Positions 1 through 10,471 of a stretch of DNA of 64,000 nt are shown piece after piece. The stretch spans positions 339,150 to 403,149 of the forward strand of contig CP116767.1 of the NCBI GenBank assembly GCA_028571325.1. The letters are read 5' to 3'. Made by a program: the position numbers and the translations under genes. The DNA comes from Wolbachia endosymbiont of Ctenocephalides felis wCfeF. Its GTDB lineage: Bacteria; Pseudomonadota; Alphaproteobacteria; Rickettsiales; Anaplasmataceae. Under the pieces are notes generated by a model that saw only the letters and a program-made list of their open reading frames with translations, was not told the origin of the DNA and ran no database searches. Numbering within the stretch: the first letter of the stretch is position 1; each line of letters begins with the position of its first letter.

Positions 1-53
1 AAATTAGAGTCTATAGCATACTCAATGTTCATAATACATGCTCAAATTAATCA

Positions 54-1328
54 TTAACCTCCTGCTACAATATCCCCCTTGTTGCTATGATCGATCACTA
101 CTTTTCCTGATTCCACCATCTCCTTAGTAACTACTATTGTACTACCTTCAAAACCCCCGTTTCCAACTGTATACATAACATCAAGCAAAAGTGACTCTAA
201 AATAGCACGTAACATTCTTGCACCTGTTTTATAACTCATAGCCTTTTCAGCAATAGCTGATACTGCGTCATCTAAAAATTCAAGATTTACTTTGCTAAAC
301 GCAAGTAATGCTTTGTATTGTTTTATTAGTGCATTCCTTGGCTCTATCAATACATGTACTAAATCTTCGTGATCTAACTCATCTAAAACAGCAGTTATTG
401 GAACACGCCCTACGAACTCCGGTATCAAACCGAATTTAATCAAATCTTCGGGTTGAACATCGCGTAAAGCATTTTTTTTCCTTTGCTCTTTGGATTGACT
501 GATATCTGCTCCAAAGCCAACTGATGTTCCTTTCTTTCTTGCTTCAATGATCTTATCTAAACCTTCAAAAGCTCCCCCACAAATAAACAGTATATTGTTA
601 GTATCTACTTGTACAAATTCCTGTTGCGGGTGTTTCCGTCCTCCCTGTGGAGGAACATAAGCAACTGTGCCTTCCATAATCTTAAGCAGAGCTTGCTGGA
701 CTCCTTCACCTGAAACGTCACGCGTTATCGAAGTACCTTCAGATTTTCTTGTGATTTTATCTATTTCATCTATAAACACTATACCACGTTGTGCCTTTGC
801 AACATCATAATTTGCTGCTTGCAATAGACGCGATAACACGCTTTCCACATCATCACCTACATAACCTGCTTCAGTCAAAGTTGTTGCATCAGCCATAGCG
901 AACGGCACATCTGAAACTTTAGCGAGTGTTTTTGCTAGCAAGGTTTTACCAGAACCAGTAGGACCAATGAGCATTACATTCGATTTTTCGATTTCAACAT
1001 CACTTATAGAGTGAAATTGTGCCATAGACTGACAATGGTTATACATCGCTACAGACAAAACATGTTGTGCATGTTCTTGACCAACAACATGCTTACTAAG
1101 AAAATTCTTTATATCTTCAGGTTTTTTTAGTAGTAACTTCACATCAGACATATAATCTGAATTAAATGCCCCACTTTTCTTTTGGCTTATTGCTCTATGA
1201 GATAACTCTATGCACTCATTGCAAATAAACACTTTCAACCCGTCTGAAGAATTAGTAATTAACTTATCTACTTCGTTTTGTGCTTTGTTGCAAAAAGAAC
1301 AGTAGTGTAAATCATCATTGTTATCCAT
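54..1328 (-). CDS. clpX: ATP-dependent Clp protease ATP-binding subunit ClpX
   Basis: AAA+ unfoldase that recognises substrates and feeds them to ClpP in the cytosol. The N-terminal zinc-binding domain shows two CxxC pairs (about residues 10-13 and 36-39). Walker A GPTGSGKT lies near residue 122 and Walker B with FIDEID follows; the C-terminal small domain is complete, and about 424 residues is the usual length. I start at the ATG at 1328, whose A overlaps the clpP stop (TGATG); a TTG one codon earlier is also possible. It is the last gene of tig-clpP-clpX, all on this strand and translationally coupled. Nothing is odd, and the identification is secure. Confidence 0.97.
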   Translation of the reverse strand: MDNNDDLHYCSFCNKAQNEVDKLITNSSDGLKVFICNECIELSHRAISQKKSGAFNSDYMSDVKLLLKKPEDIKNFLSKHVVGQEHAQHVLSVAMYNHCQSMAQFHSISDVEIEKSNVMLIGPTGSGKTLLAKTLAKVSDVPFAMADATTLTEAGYVGDDVESVLSRLLQAANYDVAKAQRGIVFIDEIDKITRKSEGTSITRDVSGEGVQQALLKIMEGTVAYVPPQGGRKHPQQEFVQVDTNNILFICGGAFEGLDKIIEARKKGTSVGFGADISQSKEQRKKNALRDVQPEDLIKFGLIPEFVGRVPITAVLDELDHEDLVHVLIEPRNALIKQYKALLAFSKVNLEFLDDAVSAIAEKAMSYKTGARMLRAILESLLLDVMYTVGNGGFEGSTIVVTKEMVESGKVVIDHSNKGDIVAGG

Positions 1329-1954
1329 CAATTCACCTTTTGTCCAACTCTAATACTTTCAATCTTAATATCTTTACGCTCAGCTATCACTCTGTCAACC
1401 AAGCCAATTTTCCTTGCTTCTTCAGGATCCATGAATTTATCTCTTTCCATCATTCTTTCAATTTGCTTCAGTGAACTTCCAGTATGCTTTTCATAAATCT
1501 GATTTAGTTTTTTCTTAATTCGCAAAATTTCATTAGCATGTATTTCTATATCAGTTGCCTGACCCTGATAACCACCAGACGGCTGATGTATCATAATTCT
1601 TGAATGAGGTAGAGAGTAACGCTTACCTTCTGTGCCAGCTGCAAGCAATAGAGAGCCCATAGATGCAGCTTGACCTATACACAAAGTTGAAACATCTGGT
1701 TTTATATACTGCATTGTATCATAGATCGACAAACCAGCAGTTACAATGCCACCTGGAGAGTTAATATACATATAAATGTCTTTATCGGGGTTTTCCGATT
1801 CTAAAAATAAAAGCTGTGCTACTATTACGCTGGCCATGTTGTCCTCAATAGGACCAGTTACAAAAATTATTCTTTCCTTCACTAACCTCGAATATATGTC
1901 ATAGGCACGTTCACCACGACTAGTTTGCTCAATTACAATTGGTATAAGAGTCAT
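1328..1954 (-). CDS. clpP: ATP-dependent Clp protease proteolytic subunit ClpP
   Basis: Serine peptidase that forms the barrel-shaped proteolytic core of ClpXP. The catalytic Ser is in [10 protein letters not shown], the His in [10 protein letters not shown], and the Asp in the [10 protein letters not shown] stretch. The 208 residues match the family. It begins at an ATG preceded by a GGAAAAGGT purine tract, 11 bp after the tig stop, and its TGA overlaps the clpX start by one base. Tight coupling with clpX implies co-production of the two subunits. Confidence 0.97.
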   Translation of the reverse strand: MTLIPIVIEQTSRGERAYDIYSRLVKERIIFVTGPIEDNMASVIVAQLLFLESENPDKDIYMYINSPGGIVTAGLSIYDTMQYIKPDVSTLCIGQAASMGSLLLAAGTEGKRYSLPHSRIMIHQPSGGYQGQATDIEIHANEILRIKKKLNQIYEKHTGSSLKQIERMMERDKFMDPEEARKIGLVDRVIAERKDIKIESIRVGQKVN

Positions 1955-1965
1955 ACCTTTTCCTA

Positions 1966-3309
1966 CTAAATATTATCAAATAATTCCTTTAACCCTTTCA
2001 CAGAAACAATCTGCTCTTCTTTATTGACTTTTTCTATTATATAATCTGTAACTTTATGCTCAAGAGCTTGCCCTCTAACTAACTCCTGAAATTGCCTGTT
2101 TGAGCTAAAATGTTTTAATGCTCTATTAAACGGTGCATCTTCATTGACATACTGATTCAGAATAACATTTAAAACATCATTTTGAGTTAATGATATTTCA
2201 TGTTCTGTACTGAACTTCATAAACAACATTGCAAGCTTTACTCGTCTTTCAGCTTCTTTACAAGAGTCATCTTTAGGGTTCAACTCTTTTTCTACTCTCT
2301 GCTGTTCCTGTTTTACTACGTCTGTAGGCAAATCAAAGCTGTAACTAGCATCCAAACAATCAAATAGTTCCTTCTTAATTAAGAGGTCTCCCATTTCTTT
2401 ACACTGGTCACCAATTACTTCTTTTGCATGATTTATTAGCGAAGAATAATCTTCAAAACCAATCCTCCTAGCTACTCCATCATCACTGCCAAAATCTTCT
2501 GCAATCTCAATATCATTAACTCGGACAGAAAAAGTAGCCTCTTGTCCCGCAAGGGAAATTACCTGGTAATCTTCAGGAAACCTCAACTTAAAGCTTTTTG
2601 TTTCTCCTTTTTTCACGCCAATTAATTGATCTTCAAAACCATTGATAAACTCGCTGGATCCTAAATTAACAGCAAAATTTTTGCCACTTCCGCCTTGGAA
2701 GAGCTTATTTCTAATCCGCCCTTCAAAGTCAATTATCAGTTTATCCCCATTTTTCGCTTGGTAAGAATCATCATCAACAGAGATAAGATTAGGAAATTTT
2801 GTTTTTATAGAATCAATAAATTCTTTTATGTCTCCCTCTTCAATTTTTGCCTCAATTTTCTTCAAATTTATTTTATCAAGATCTATTGTTGGTACTTCTG
2901 GCATTGACTCAAAAGACAGCTTGTACACAAAATCGCCTTTCTCATCTTTTTTATCCAGATCTGGTAATGATATAATATCAACCTTAGGATGAATGTGAGA
3001 CTTGACTTCAATCTTTTTCATTAAATCACTTGAGCAATAGTCAATCGTATTATTCACTACATATTCCAAAACTTCACTTTTATAATTTTTAACAACAAGA
3101 TCGTAAGGCGTCTTTCCGGATCTAAATCCAGGCAATTTTGCATTCTTCGCTATCTCTTGTAATCTAGAATTCATCTTTTGTTCTATATAATCACTACTAA
3201 CTGTGATTTCATACTCATGCTTTAGTTTATCTACACTAAGCTTCTTATAGGTATATATATTACTTGATGTATCTACTTCGACTGCATTTTGAGGTATGTT
3301 ACTAGACAT
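1966..3309 (-). CDS. tig: Trigger factor, ribosome-associated chaperone/PPIase
   Basis: Ribosome-bound chaperone for nascent chains. The N-terminal ribosome-binding domain has the family signature around [13 protein letters not shown] (about residue 60). A central FKBP-type prolyl isomerase domain (about 170-255, with [10 protein letters not shown] and GFEDQLIG) and a C-terminal helical chaperone domain follow. Its 447 residues are normal. The first 15-20 residues are a short extra extension before the conserved start region. It is first in the tig-clpP-clpX operon, a widely conserved order. Confidence 0.96.
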   Translation of the reverse strand: MSSNIPQNAVEVDTSSNIYTYKKLSVDKLKHEYEITVSSDYIEQKMNSRLQEIAKNAKLPGFRSGKTPYDLVVKNYKSEVLEYVVNNTIDYCSSDLMKKIEVKSHIHPKVDIISLPDLDKKDEKGDFVYKLSFESMPEVPTIDLDKINLKKIEAKIEEGDIKEFIDSIKTKFPNLISVDDDSYQAKNGDKLIIDFEGRIRNKLFQGGSGKNFAVNLGSSEFINGFEDQLIGVKKGETKSFKLRFPEDYQVISLAGQEATFSVRVNDIEIAEDFGSDDGVARRIGFEDYSSLINHAKEVIGDQCKEMGDLLIKKELFDCLDASYSFDLPTDVVKQEQQRVEKELNPKDDSCKEAERRVKLAMLFMKFSTEHEISLTQNDVLNVILNQYVNEDAPFNRALKHFSSNRQFQELVRGQALEHKVTDYIIEKVNKEEQIVSVKGLKELFDNI

Positions 3310-3467
3310 TATAACCCATTTATCAATGTTTTAATTTATATTCTTATAAAGCCATTTTACCAGAATCTCGGTGAAATACAATCCTTAAGAACGAGTTTTT
3401 ACACAAACATTTAGAGTGTATTTAGTAATTATAAACCTTTTTTTTAAACCCAAGTCATGATTTTGAG

Positions 3468-3549
3468 TGCGGATAGAGGGACTTGAACCCCCACGAGCAA
3501 GCTCACCAGGACCTAAACCTGGCACGTCTACCAATTCCGCCATATCCGC
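3468..3549 (-). tRNA. tRNA-Leu (anticodon UAG)
   Basis: Read on the minus strand, the sequence folds into a cloverleaf. The acceptor stem pairs GCGGATA with TATCCGC, with discriminator A at 3468. The anticodon stem CCAGG/CCTGG encloses loop TTTAGGT with anticodon TAG. There is a long variable arm and a T-arm with GGTTCAAGTCC. The long variable arm and anticodon identify leucine. CCA is not encoded. The rest of the 3310-3719 gap holds no gene that I can see. Confidence 0.96.
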
Positions 3550-3719
3550 AAGAATTTTTCAGTAACTTATAGCTAACACAAACTATTCCTATCATTCCAT
3601 TATAAGTACCGTCTTAAAAATACTCAAGGTCTAAAGTCTTATTTAATTTATAGTATTTACACAGTCAAAAAAGCTTATTAACATTTCTTAATGAAAATTC
3701 TAAACTCTGAAAATCAATA

Positions 3720-4316
3720 ATGAGACTAATAACAAGCTTCTTACTTGGAATTTTTCTGATTACACAGAGTGGCTGTACACCACTTATAATAGGTAGCGTA
3801 GTGGCTACAGCAACGGCAACAGCAATAACAACACAAGATAAATCTTTGGGAAATATTGTTGATGATACAACTATGGTAATCAGAATCAATAAGGGGCTAC
3901 TAAAGCATGGACTATTTTCATCTATAAAGGTTAAAGTAAGCGAAGGAAGAGTATTGCTCATTGGAAACGTTGATACCCCTGAAAAGCAACTCACAGCAGA
4001 GAAAATAGCTTGGCAACAAAAAGAAGTTAAAGAAGTAATAAATGAAATAAGAGTAACACCAATACAAACAACTTCCATGCTTGACACTACAGTAGACGGT
4101 ATGATAACGGCGGAAATAAGAACAAGACTTTTAGGGAAAAGAAATATCAAGTCAATTAATTATAGCGTTAATACGGTTGATAAAGTTGTTTATTTGATGG
4201 GTATAGCTCAAAATAAAGCGGAACTAAAAGCTGTAATAGCAATTGCAAGAAAAGTAAAAGGGGTAAAACAAGTTGTAAGTTATGTACGATATAGACACAG
4301 CAAATTACGCCATTAA
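3720..4316 (+). CDS. BON-domain lipoprotein (OsmY/DolP-like)
   Basis: Predicted periplasmic lipoprotein. A short signal peptide ends in a lipobox-like ITQSGC with Cys near residue 19. A hydrophobic Ala/Thr-rich stretch follows, then two BON domains (about residues 48-115 and 125-195) with the repeated pattern of a short helix, then VxVxxGxVxLxG (KVSEGRVLLIGNV and NTVDKVVYLMGIA). BON domains bind membranes or phospholipid, and in other Gram-negatives such lipoproteins help outer-membrane integrity. It is transcribed towards gshB with a 40-bp gap. The domain call is firm; the cellular role is inferred from the family. Confidence 0.85.
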   Translation: MRLITSFLLGIFLITQSGCTPLIIGSVVATATATAITTQDKSLGNIVDDTTMVIRINKGLLKHGLFSSIKVKVSEGRVLLIGNVDTPEKQLTAEKIAWQQKEVKEVINEIRVTPIQTTSMLDTTVDGMITAEIRTRLLGKRNIKSINYSVNTVDKVVYLMGIAQNKAELKAVIAIARKVKGVKQVVSYVRYRHSKLRH

Positions 4317-4364
4317 TGGAAATTTAGTTCCCAGTTACAATTTTATATCAAAGGTGATGTGCAA

Positions 4365-5297
4365 ATGAAAGTAGCTTTTCAAATGGATGAGAATATAAAC
4401 TTTGAAATTGACACCACATTTGCATTAATAAAGGAGGCACAAAGGAGGGAGCACGAGGTTTTCTTCTATGTCCCTAACAATTTAGCACTAAAGTTAAATC
4501 AGCCGATCGCTCTTGCTCAGAAAGTCAGCGTTGACGATTTTAGTTTCATCTCTAAAAAAGATGTAACCATCAATTTGAGTGAAATGGATATTATATTTAT
4601 CAGACAGGATCCACCCTTTGATGTGCGTTATATTACAACCACCTATATTTTAGAAAAAACTAGCGCATTGGTAATTAATAATCCAACGGAGATAAGAAAC
4701 TGTCCCGAAAAACTAATTACTTCACTGTTTCCAGAACTAACTCCACCAACTTTAATTACTGAGAATGTATCGATGATTAGAGATTTTTACCATGATTACA
4801 GAGACATTATTCTGAAGCCATTGTATAGCTATGGAGGAAACGATGTAATAAGAATACAAGATGAAAACAGTATTCAAGTAGTAGCTGAACTCATGATTGC
4901 AAAATATGAGTGTCCTGTGATTGCACAAGCATTTTGCAAAAATATAGATAAAGATAAAAGAATACTGTTACTCGATGGCCAACCAATTGGAATAATGAAA
5001 CGAGTTCCAAGAGATGGAGAGATCAGAACAAACTTGCGGCTCGGAGCAAGCTTTGAACCTGCTCAGATGAATGACAGAGACAATGAAATATGTAATAAAA
5101 TTGGTCCTGAATTAAAGAAAAGAGGACTAATATTTGTTGGTATTGACATTATAGGTGACTTTCTTCTCGAAATTAACACAACTTCACCCACGGGAGTAGT
5201 TTACGTCAACAAATTATATAATACATTGCTAGAAAAAAATCTTTGGGATACATTCGAAGAAAAAGCAAGCAACCATATCCGTCAGCTAAATTCTTGA
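4365..5297 (+). CDS. gshB: Glutathione synthetase
   Basis: ATP-grasp ligase that joins gamma-glutamylcysteine to glycine to make glutathione. The N-terminal MKVAFQMD matches the family start. The ATP-grasp region contains IILKPLYSYGGNDV and the ligand-binding region ends with LEINTTSPTGV. The AAAGG at 4350-4354 is well placed for the ATG at 4365; a GTG two codons upstream is too close. The gene is full length at about 310 residues. Its 3' end overlaps the 3' end of murG by about 16 bp, tail to tail. Confidence 0.94.
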   Translation: MKVAFQMDENINFEIDTTFALIKEAQRREHEVFFYVPNNLALKLNQPIALAQKVSVDDFSFISKKDVTINLSEMDIIFIRQDPPFDVRYITTTYILEKTSALVINNPTEIRNCPEKLITSLFPELTPPTLITENVSMIRDFYHDYRDIILKPLYSYGGNDVIRIQDENSIQVVAELMIAKYECPVIAQAFCKNIDKDKRILLLDGQPIGIMKRVPRDGEIRTNLRLGASFEPAQMNDRDNEICNKIGPELKKRGLIFVGIDIIGDFLLEINTTSPTGVVYVNKLYNTLLEKNLWDTFEEKASNHIRQLNS

Positions 5298-6313
5298 GCT
5301 ATTACCTTAATAAATTCAGTAACTCCATTCCTTATTTTTGTTCTCTTAGTATTATTAGCCATATCACGCAATTTTTGACAATTTTGTAATAGATCAACTA
5401 GCAACTCTCTTAAATTTTTTTTCACTTCACTGTTTTGCTCAACTATTATAGCTGCCCCTGAATCTTCGATATATTTTGCGTTATAAAATTGATGACTATC
5501 TTTTGAGTGAGGATAAGGAATATATATAGTGGGACGCTCAGCAAGAGTGATTTCCGCTATCGAGGTTGCTCCTGCTCTGCTAATTACCAAATGAGCACTT
5601 GCCAACCTATTTTCCATATCGTTAAAAAACTCACTTAATTCACAATAGATCCTTTCACTCTCATATAGACCCCTAACTCTATCCATATTTTTCTTCGTGC
5701 ATTGCTGCGTTACTCTAATTTTCCCTTTCATTTCAGTAGGCAAGCTACAAATCACGTCACTTACTACATCATCAAAAAAATTTGCACCTTGACTACCTGC
5801 TATTATTAATATGTTTAGGGTTTTTTCAGTACAAGAATAGCCTTGCGCCTTTATATTAACGAAATTCCCTGTAAAAACACACTTACTATTCCTCGCATAT
5901 TTAGTCTCTGGAAAACTGGTTGCAATTAATTTTGCACTTTTGGAAAAGAATCTGTTCACTCTTCCTAAAACTGTATTTTGTTCATGCAAAATTATAGGTA
6001 TAGAGAGAATCTTTGCTGCAAGAAGAGTTGGAAAAGAAGCATAGCTACCAAAGCCAATGACTAGTTTTGGTTTCAATTTTCTTATTTGATATAGTGCTAA
6101 CACACAACCACATATCAAAAAAAGGAAAAACTTAAATTTGTTGCTGCTTGGCTTACATAACGGCAGGGTATAACTTTCCACGTCAGTATTTTTATCTGTT
6201 TTTTTATCAGTAAATAATGTGCTATTATATCCTTGTATCTTTAGTGCTCTTGCTAAGGTTATAGCTGGAAAAATGTGTCCGCCTGTACCACCTGTTGCTA
6301 GAATGATATCCAT
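5282..6313 (-). CDS. murG: UDP-N-acetylglucosamine transferase MurG (lipid II synthesis)
   Basis: Membrane-associated GT28 glycosyltransferase that adds GlcNAc to lipid I to make lipid II. The start region DIILATGGTGGHIFPA carries the glycine-rich GTGGH motif, IILHEQNTVLGRVN the acceptor-site motif, and SRAGATSIAEI the donor-binding motif. I start at the ATG at 6313 because family members begin just before this motif; an in-frame ATG at 6349 would add 12 residues. With murA and murB also here, it supports a kept lipid II pathway. Confidence 0.95.
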   Translation of the reverse strand: MDIILATGGTGGHIFPAITLARALKIQGYNSTLFTDKKTDKNTDVESYTLPLCKPSSNKFKFFLFLICGCVLALYQIRKLKPKLVIGFGSYASFPTLLAAKILSIPIILHEQNTVLGRVNRFFSKSAKLIATSFPETKYARNSKCVFTGNFVNIKAQGYSCTEKTLNILIIAGSQGANFFDDVVSDVICSLPTEMKGKIRVTQQCTKKNMDRVRGLYESERIYCELSEFFNDMENRLASAHLVISRAGATSIAEITLAERPTIYIPYPHSKDSHQFYNAKYIEDSGAAIIVEQNSEVKKNLRELLVDLLQNCQKLRDMANNTKRTKIRNGVTEFIKVIAQEFS

Positions 6314-6405
6314 CTGTGTATAGCAAATTGATACTAGATTGTTAACCATTACTTAACAATTTGCACGTAAAATTTTACTAGGCTTTATATGGTAGGGAAT
6401 CAAAA

Positions 6406-6786
6406 ATGTCTGAAAATAATAGTAAAAAAGAATTTCACGTGAAAAATAGGCCTCAAGAACAAGGAGAAGGCAAAAGCGGAGGTTTTGTAGGACTGTTAAA
6501 AAACATAATAAAAGCTCTCTTCAATTCGGTCGTTGATCTACCTCAGCAAGAGCAATGTAAAAATTACAATCAGCAAGAAGGTAAAGATATGAGTACTGAA
6601 ACAACAGTTAAGCAAAGGGATAAAAAAAATCCAGAGGATCTTGATCAAAAGCAAGTGAAAAAAGCAGCTGAAGGGTTAAAAGAAAGGTTACAGAAATCTG
6701 GTGCTGGTAATCAACCTGTCGGAATTGAAGTACCCAGTCAAGCTACAACTCAAGATGTTGATGATGTCAAGGCAATGGAACGCTAA
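6406..6786 (+). CDS. Hypothetical small hydrophilic protein
   Basis: A protein of 126 residues rich in Lys, Glu and Gln, with one weak amphipathic or hydrophobic segment near residues 27-45 (GGFVGLLKNIIKALFNSV) and no signal peptide. I recognise no domain. It lies alone between divergent murG and convergent lpdA, ending 1 bp before the lpdA stop. Clean coding use and the ATG after GGGAATC make it a likely real gene. Composition is similar to many small Wolbachia-specific proteins; function unknown. Confidence 0.6.
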   Translation: MSENNSKKEFHVKNRPQEQGEGKSGGFVGLLKNIIKALFNSVVDLPQQEQCKNYNQQEGKDMSTETTVKQRDKKNPEDLDQKQVKKAAEGLKERLQKSGAGNQPVGIEVPSQATTQDVDDVKAMER

Positions 6787-6787
6787 T

Positions 6788-8173
6788 TCAACTGTTTAAC
6801 GATTCATCGTCTGCCGCAAGAACCGATTCGTGTATCATTTCTGAAATGGTTGGATGAGGAAAGATCGTAGACTTTATGTCGGAGTCTGTTCCTTCTAGTT
6901 GCTTTGCAAGAGCAAAATTGCTAATTAACTCTGTTACTTCTGCTCCTATCATGTGAGCGCCAAGAAGTTCGCCTGTTTTTTTATCAACCACTGTTTTTAC
7001 TAACCCTTCAGTTTCACCGAGTGCAATGGACTTACCATTAAAATTAGAATGAAATTTTCCTATTTTTATATTATATCCATTTTTTATTGCCTGTTCTTCA
7101 GTGAGGCCAATACTTGCTACTTGCGGGTGAGAGTAAGTGCAATTTGGTATGCACTCTTTTTTTAACTTATGAGGACTTTTGTCAGCAATCTTTTCAACGC
7201 AGATCACAGCTTCATGACTTGCCTTATGCGCTAAACATGGCGGGCCAGCTACATCACCTATCGCATACACGTTAGGTTCACTCGTTTCATACCATTCATT
7301 CGTTTCAATAAAACCAGAAGGGCTTAATTTAATTTTTGTATTTTCTAACCCTATATTTTCAGTATTTGCCTGAATGCCAACTGCAACAATTATCCTATCG
7401 AATTCTTTGCTCTCACCACTACTTAGTTGTACTTGAGTAGAGCCCTTATTTTTAGTAAAAGCTTTTACACTATTGTTTGTATATATTTTTATTCCCTGTC
7501 TTGTAAGTATTTCTTGCGCTAAATTTGAAATCTCTCTATCTTCCAGCGGTAAAATAGTGTCTTTTACTTCTACAATTGTTACTTCAACTCCCAAAGTACT
7601 ATAAAAACTTGCAAATTCTATTCCAATTGCGCCAGACCCTATAATTAGTAGCGATTTTGGTAATTTATCTGGAACCATAGCATGTTGCGCATTCCATACT
7701 AATTCTCCATCCGCCTCTATTCCAGGTAGATTTCGCGCTCTTACACCTGTTGCTAAGATAATATGCTTAGAAACAATTTCTTGTTCTTCCTTACTATTGA
7801 AGATTTTTATAGTATGGTTACTCGCAAGTTTACCAAGGCCTTGGTGAATTTTGATGTTATTCTTCTTCATCAAATACGCAACACCTTTTGATAACTTATC
7901 AACAACGTTCCTTGAGTATTCTACTATCGACTGGATATCAAAGCTTGTATCTTTTACTTTTATACCAAATTCCTCTGATCTTCTTATTAACCTATAAATT
8001 TCAGATGCTCTAAGCAGAGATTTTGTTGGTATACACCCCCAATTTAAGCATATACCACCTAAATTCTTTTCTTTTTCAATAATTGCAGTTTTAAACCCAA
8101 GCTGCGCTGCTCTAATTGCTGCTATATAACCACCAGGACCGCTACCTATAACCGTAACATCATACTCACTCAT
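6788..8173 (-). CDS. lpdA: Dihydrolipoamide dehydrogenase (E3)
   Basis: FAD- and NAD-dependent flavoprotein that reoxidises lipoamide in 2-oxoacid dehydrogenase complexes. GSGPGGYIAA is the FAD-binding motif. GGICLNWGCIPTKS holds the redox-active disulphide. GSGAIGIEFAS is the NAD motif, and HPTISE near the C terminus supplies the catalytic His-Glu pair. The 461 residues are normal. pdhC lies near 57 kb, so the complex genes are scattered. Confidence 0.97.
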   Translation of the reverse strand: MSEYDVTVIGSGPGGYIAAIRAAQLGFKTAIIEKEKNLGGICLNWGCIPTKSLLRASEIYRLIRRSEEFGIKVKDTSFDIQSIVEYSRNVVDKLSKGVAYLMKKNNIKIHQGLGKLASNHTIKIFNSKEEQEIVSKHIILATGVRARNLPGIEADGELVWNAQHAMVPDKLPKSLLIIGSGAIGIEFASFYSTLGVEVTIVEVKDTILPLEDREISNLAQEILTRQGIKIYTNNSVKAFTKNKGSTQVQLSSGESKEFDRIIVAVGIQANTENIGLENTKIKLSPSGFIETNEWYETSEPNVYAIGDVAGPPCLAHKASHEAVICVEKIADKSPHKLKKECIPNCTYSHPQVASIGLTEEQAIKNGYNIKIGKFHSNFNGKSIALGETEGLVKTVVDKKTGELLGAHMIGAEVTELISNFALAKQLEGTDSDIKSTIFPHPTISEMIHESVLAADDESLNS

Positions 8174-8241
8174 CAGTTTTCTTCGTATTAAAAAAGATTA
8201 TATATAACAGACGGAACCTATATAATCAACGGCGTTATCTC

Positions 8242-8385
8242 CTGTCATCCAAGCAGATGGCACTAGAATCCAGCCCTCATTCAATCCCATTGAAAACTTT
8301 GTGTTTTTACATAAGACTACTTTTATACTCACCAACTTAATAAAATTCCTGGTAGCCAGCGTTACGCGCTGGGATGATAGGTATC
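8242..8385. repeat. Two degenerate Wolbachia palindromic repeats in the lpdA downstream gap
   Basis: About 8242-8273 contains a copy of the GTCATCC...GGAATCCAG palindromic repeat. About 8345-8385 contains a second in reverse (TGGTAGCC...GGGATGATAG). They fill much of the 8174-8336 gap and the end of the split gene beside it. No other feature is visible in this gap. Confidence 0.7.
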
Positions 8386-8481
8386 ACTCGAGTAACGGAT
8401 ACTGGAACCAGGAAAGCTCTTACGTATACAAATAGTATAATGAAGATTAAATTGTAAGATCCTCTAAAGGAGGTATACATA
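8337..8481 (-). pseudogene. C-terminal fragment of a gene split by the serine-recombinase element
   Basis: Read on the minus strand outward from the element, this stretch stays open for 47 codons to a TAA. If the element and one TA are removed, the frame joins exactly to the fragment ending at 10436 (GCC AAT ATG TAT ACC), giving one ORF of about 182 codons. The last residues, around PIIPARNAGYQ, are encoded by a palindromic repeat. The original function is unknown. Confidence 0.6.
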
Positions 8482-10434
8482 CCCCGCCAACAATGTTGCA
8501 AAAAACGTAAAATTAGAGAAAAGCATTTCTCGAAAACTTCTATGTCCAAAAACAAGAGTGCCATTTATTTATAGTGCCAACAATCAATTAACCATCAGTT
8601 TCAATGAATGATATGAACATATTATTTCAAGGAAAGGTCATGGGGAATAAGAGATTAGCTATACGGATTAGCTGTAGCTATGAAACTAACCGGTTGGCAG
8701 AAAAGTATTTGTTAGATGCTTATGAAAAAGCCGTGTCAAAGCAAGTAAGCCAAAAAAATTTAAAACATAAGAATGGGATTCAAGGAGGATCAAATGGTAA
8801 CAGTGAGTTTATATGCAAGAGTTTCTTCAGGGAAACAAGCACAAGAAAATACAATAGCAAGTCAAGTTGCAGCTTTAGAGAAGCAAATTAGTACGGATGG
8901 GTACAAATTATTAAGTGAGTATAAATTTATTGATAATGGCTACAGTGGATCTAATTTAGTCCGTCCTGATCTAGAAAAATTACGTGATAAAGTAACAGAA
9001 GGTAAAATTGATAGGATTTACATTCATTCACCTGATCGCTTATCTAGGAAATATGCATATCAAATGGTATTACTTGAAGAATTTGAGAAAGCAGGAGCAG
9101 AAACGGTTTTCTTAAATTATGAGATTAACGATAATCCAGAATCTCAGTTACTGTTACAAATGCAAGGTATGATAGCAGAATATGAACGAGCGAAAATTAT
9201 GGAACGAAGTCGTCGCGGAAAGATTTACGCAGCTAATAAAGGTTGTGTAAGCGTAATGGGAGGAGCTCCTTATGGTTATCGTTATATAGATAAATATATG
9301 GGAGGAGGACAAGCTTTATTTGAAATAAACGAAGAAGAAGCTAATGTTGTTAGGAAAGTATTTTTGTGGGTAGGAAGAGAAAGGACAAGTATTGGGGAAG
9401 TGTGTCGTCGGCTAAACACTATGTCTATTATAACACGAACAGGAAAAAAGTGCTGGGATAGAAGTGTGATTTGGGGTATGTTAAAAAATCCTGCTTACAA
9501 AGGACAAGCGGCTTTTGGTAAAACAAAAGTAGGTGTAAAGTTACAAGCATATCAGACCACAGAAACATTCTTGTGAACAACCGAAAGATAATTACTCTAC
9601 CTATTCTGTTGAAAAAGCAAATTGGATTTATGTTAAAGTGCCAAATATAGTGGACGAAGATGTATTTGATATAGTTCAAGAACAATTAGCTGAGAATAGA
9701 AAAATAGCAAGGACAAGAGAAAGAGGAGCAAAACATTTACTACAAGGTTTAATCGTATGTAAGCGTTGTCGTTATGCATATTACGGAAGTCCTGTAAGAA
9801 ATAAGCGAGGAGAAAAAATTGATCATTATGCTTATTATCGTTGTATTGGTAGAGATTCTTACCGTTTTGGTGGTAATAAAATTTGTGATAATAAACACAT
9901 TCGTACAGATGCATTAGAAACAGCCGTGTGGGAAGAGGTTAAGCATTTATTGAAAAATCCAAATAGGGTTTTAGAAGAATACAGGCGTAGACTTTCAGAG
10001 CTTAAAAAATCATCATGGGATCAAAAAAGCGATTTACTAGAGAAGCAAGAAAAGAAATTAAAACGTGGTATTGCTAGACTTATTGATAGTTATGCTCAAG
10101 AATATATTAATCAAGAAGAATTTGAACCACGAATTAAAGCAATGAAACAAAGCTTAAAAACAATTGAAGAGGAGAAGAAAAGGATATTCGATCAAAAGAA
10201 ATTAAAACAGGAATTAGCTTTGGTTGTAACCAATTTAGAAGACTTTTCTTCCAATATTAGATCAAACCTTGATAACGCAGACTGGCTAACTAAACGTGAT
10301 ATTATCAGAACTTTAGTCAAGAGAATTGAAATTAACCTTGAGGACGTAAATGTGGTATTTCGTGTAAAAGAGCTACCAAACTCTTCTGGACATAGTGGAG
10401 AAGAAAAGAAAAATTTGCAACATTGTTGGCGGGG
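8482..10434 (+). mobile_element. Serine-recombinase insertion element, copy 1 (frameshifted)
   Basis: A 1,953-bp element bounded by perfect 21-bp inverted ends that start CCCCGCCAACAATGTTGC, with TA on each side (8480-8481 and 10435-10436). The second copy at 33731-35682 is almost identical and has the same ends and flanking TA but different surroundings, so these are the true boundaries. It carries a small ORF and a large serine recombinase gene. Copy 1 has one extra G at 9547 that breaks the recombinase. It sits inside a minus-strand gene. Confidence 0.9.
8604..8891 (+). CDS. Small ORF upstream of the recombinase (copy 1)
   Basis: A 95-codon reading frame starting at an ATG after the left end of the element. 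The first 60 residues (for example KRLAIRISCSY, EKYLLDAYEK) look protein-like, with charged and hydrophobic alternation. The rest overlaps the start of the recombinase in another frame. It is unchanged in copy 2. It may be a small accessory protein or the translated leader that couples to the recombinase. I recognise no family. Confidence 0.45.
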   Translation: MNDMNILFQGKVMGNKRLAIRISCSYETNRLAEKYLLDAYEKAVSKQVSQKNLKHKNGIQGGSNGNSEFICKSFFRETSTRKYNSKSSCSFREAN

Positions 10435-10471
10435 TATTGGCATCTTCCTGTATTGTATAGTCATCCACTGA
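8794..10471 (+). pseudogene. Large serine recombinase, frameshifted (copy 1)
   Basis: Same gene as the intact copy at 34043. The start ATG at 8794 follows an AAGGAGG ribosome-binding site at 8782-8788. The resolvase-type catalytic domain (YARVSSGKQ with the nucleophile Ser) and recombinase domain are present. A single extra G at 9547 shifts the frame to a TGA at 9574-9576. The zinc-ribbon and coiled-coil half continues in another frame from about 9577 to the right end and beyond, to a TGA at 10469-10471. It is probably inactive, though the intact copy could act on its ends. Confidence 0.88.
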
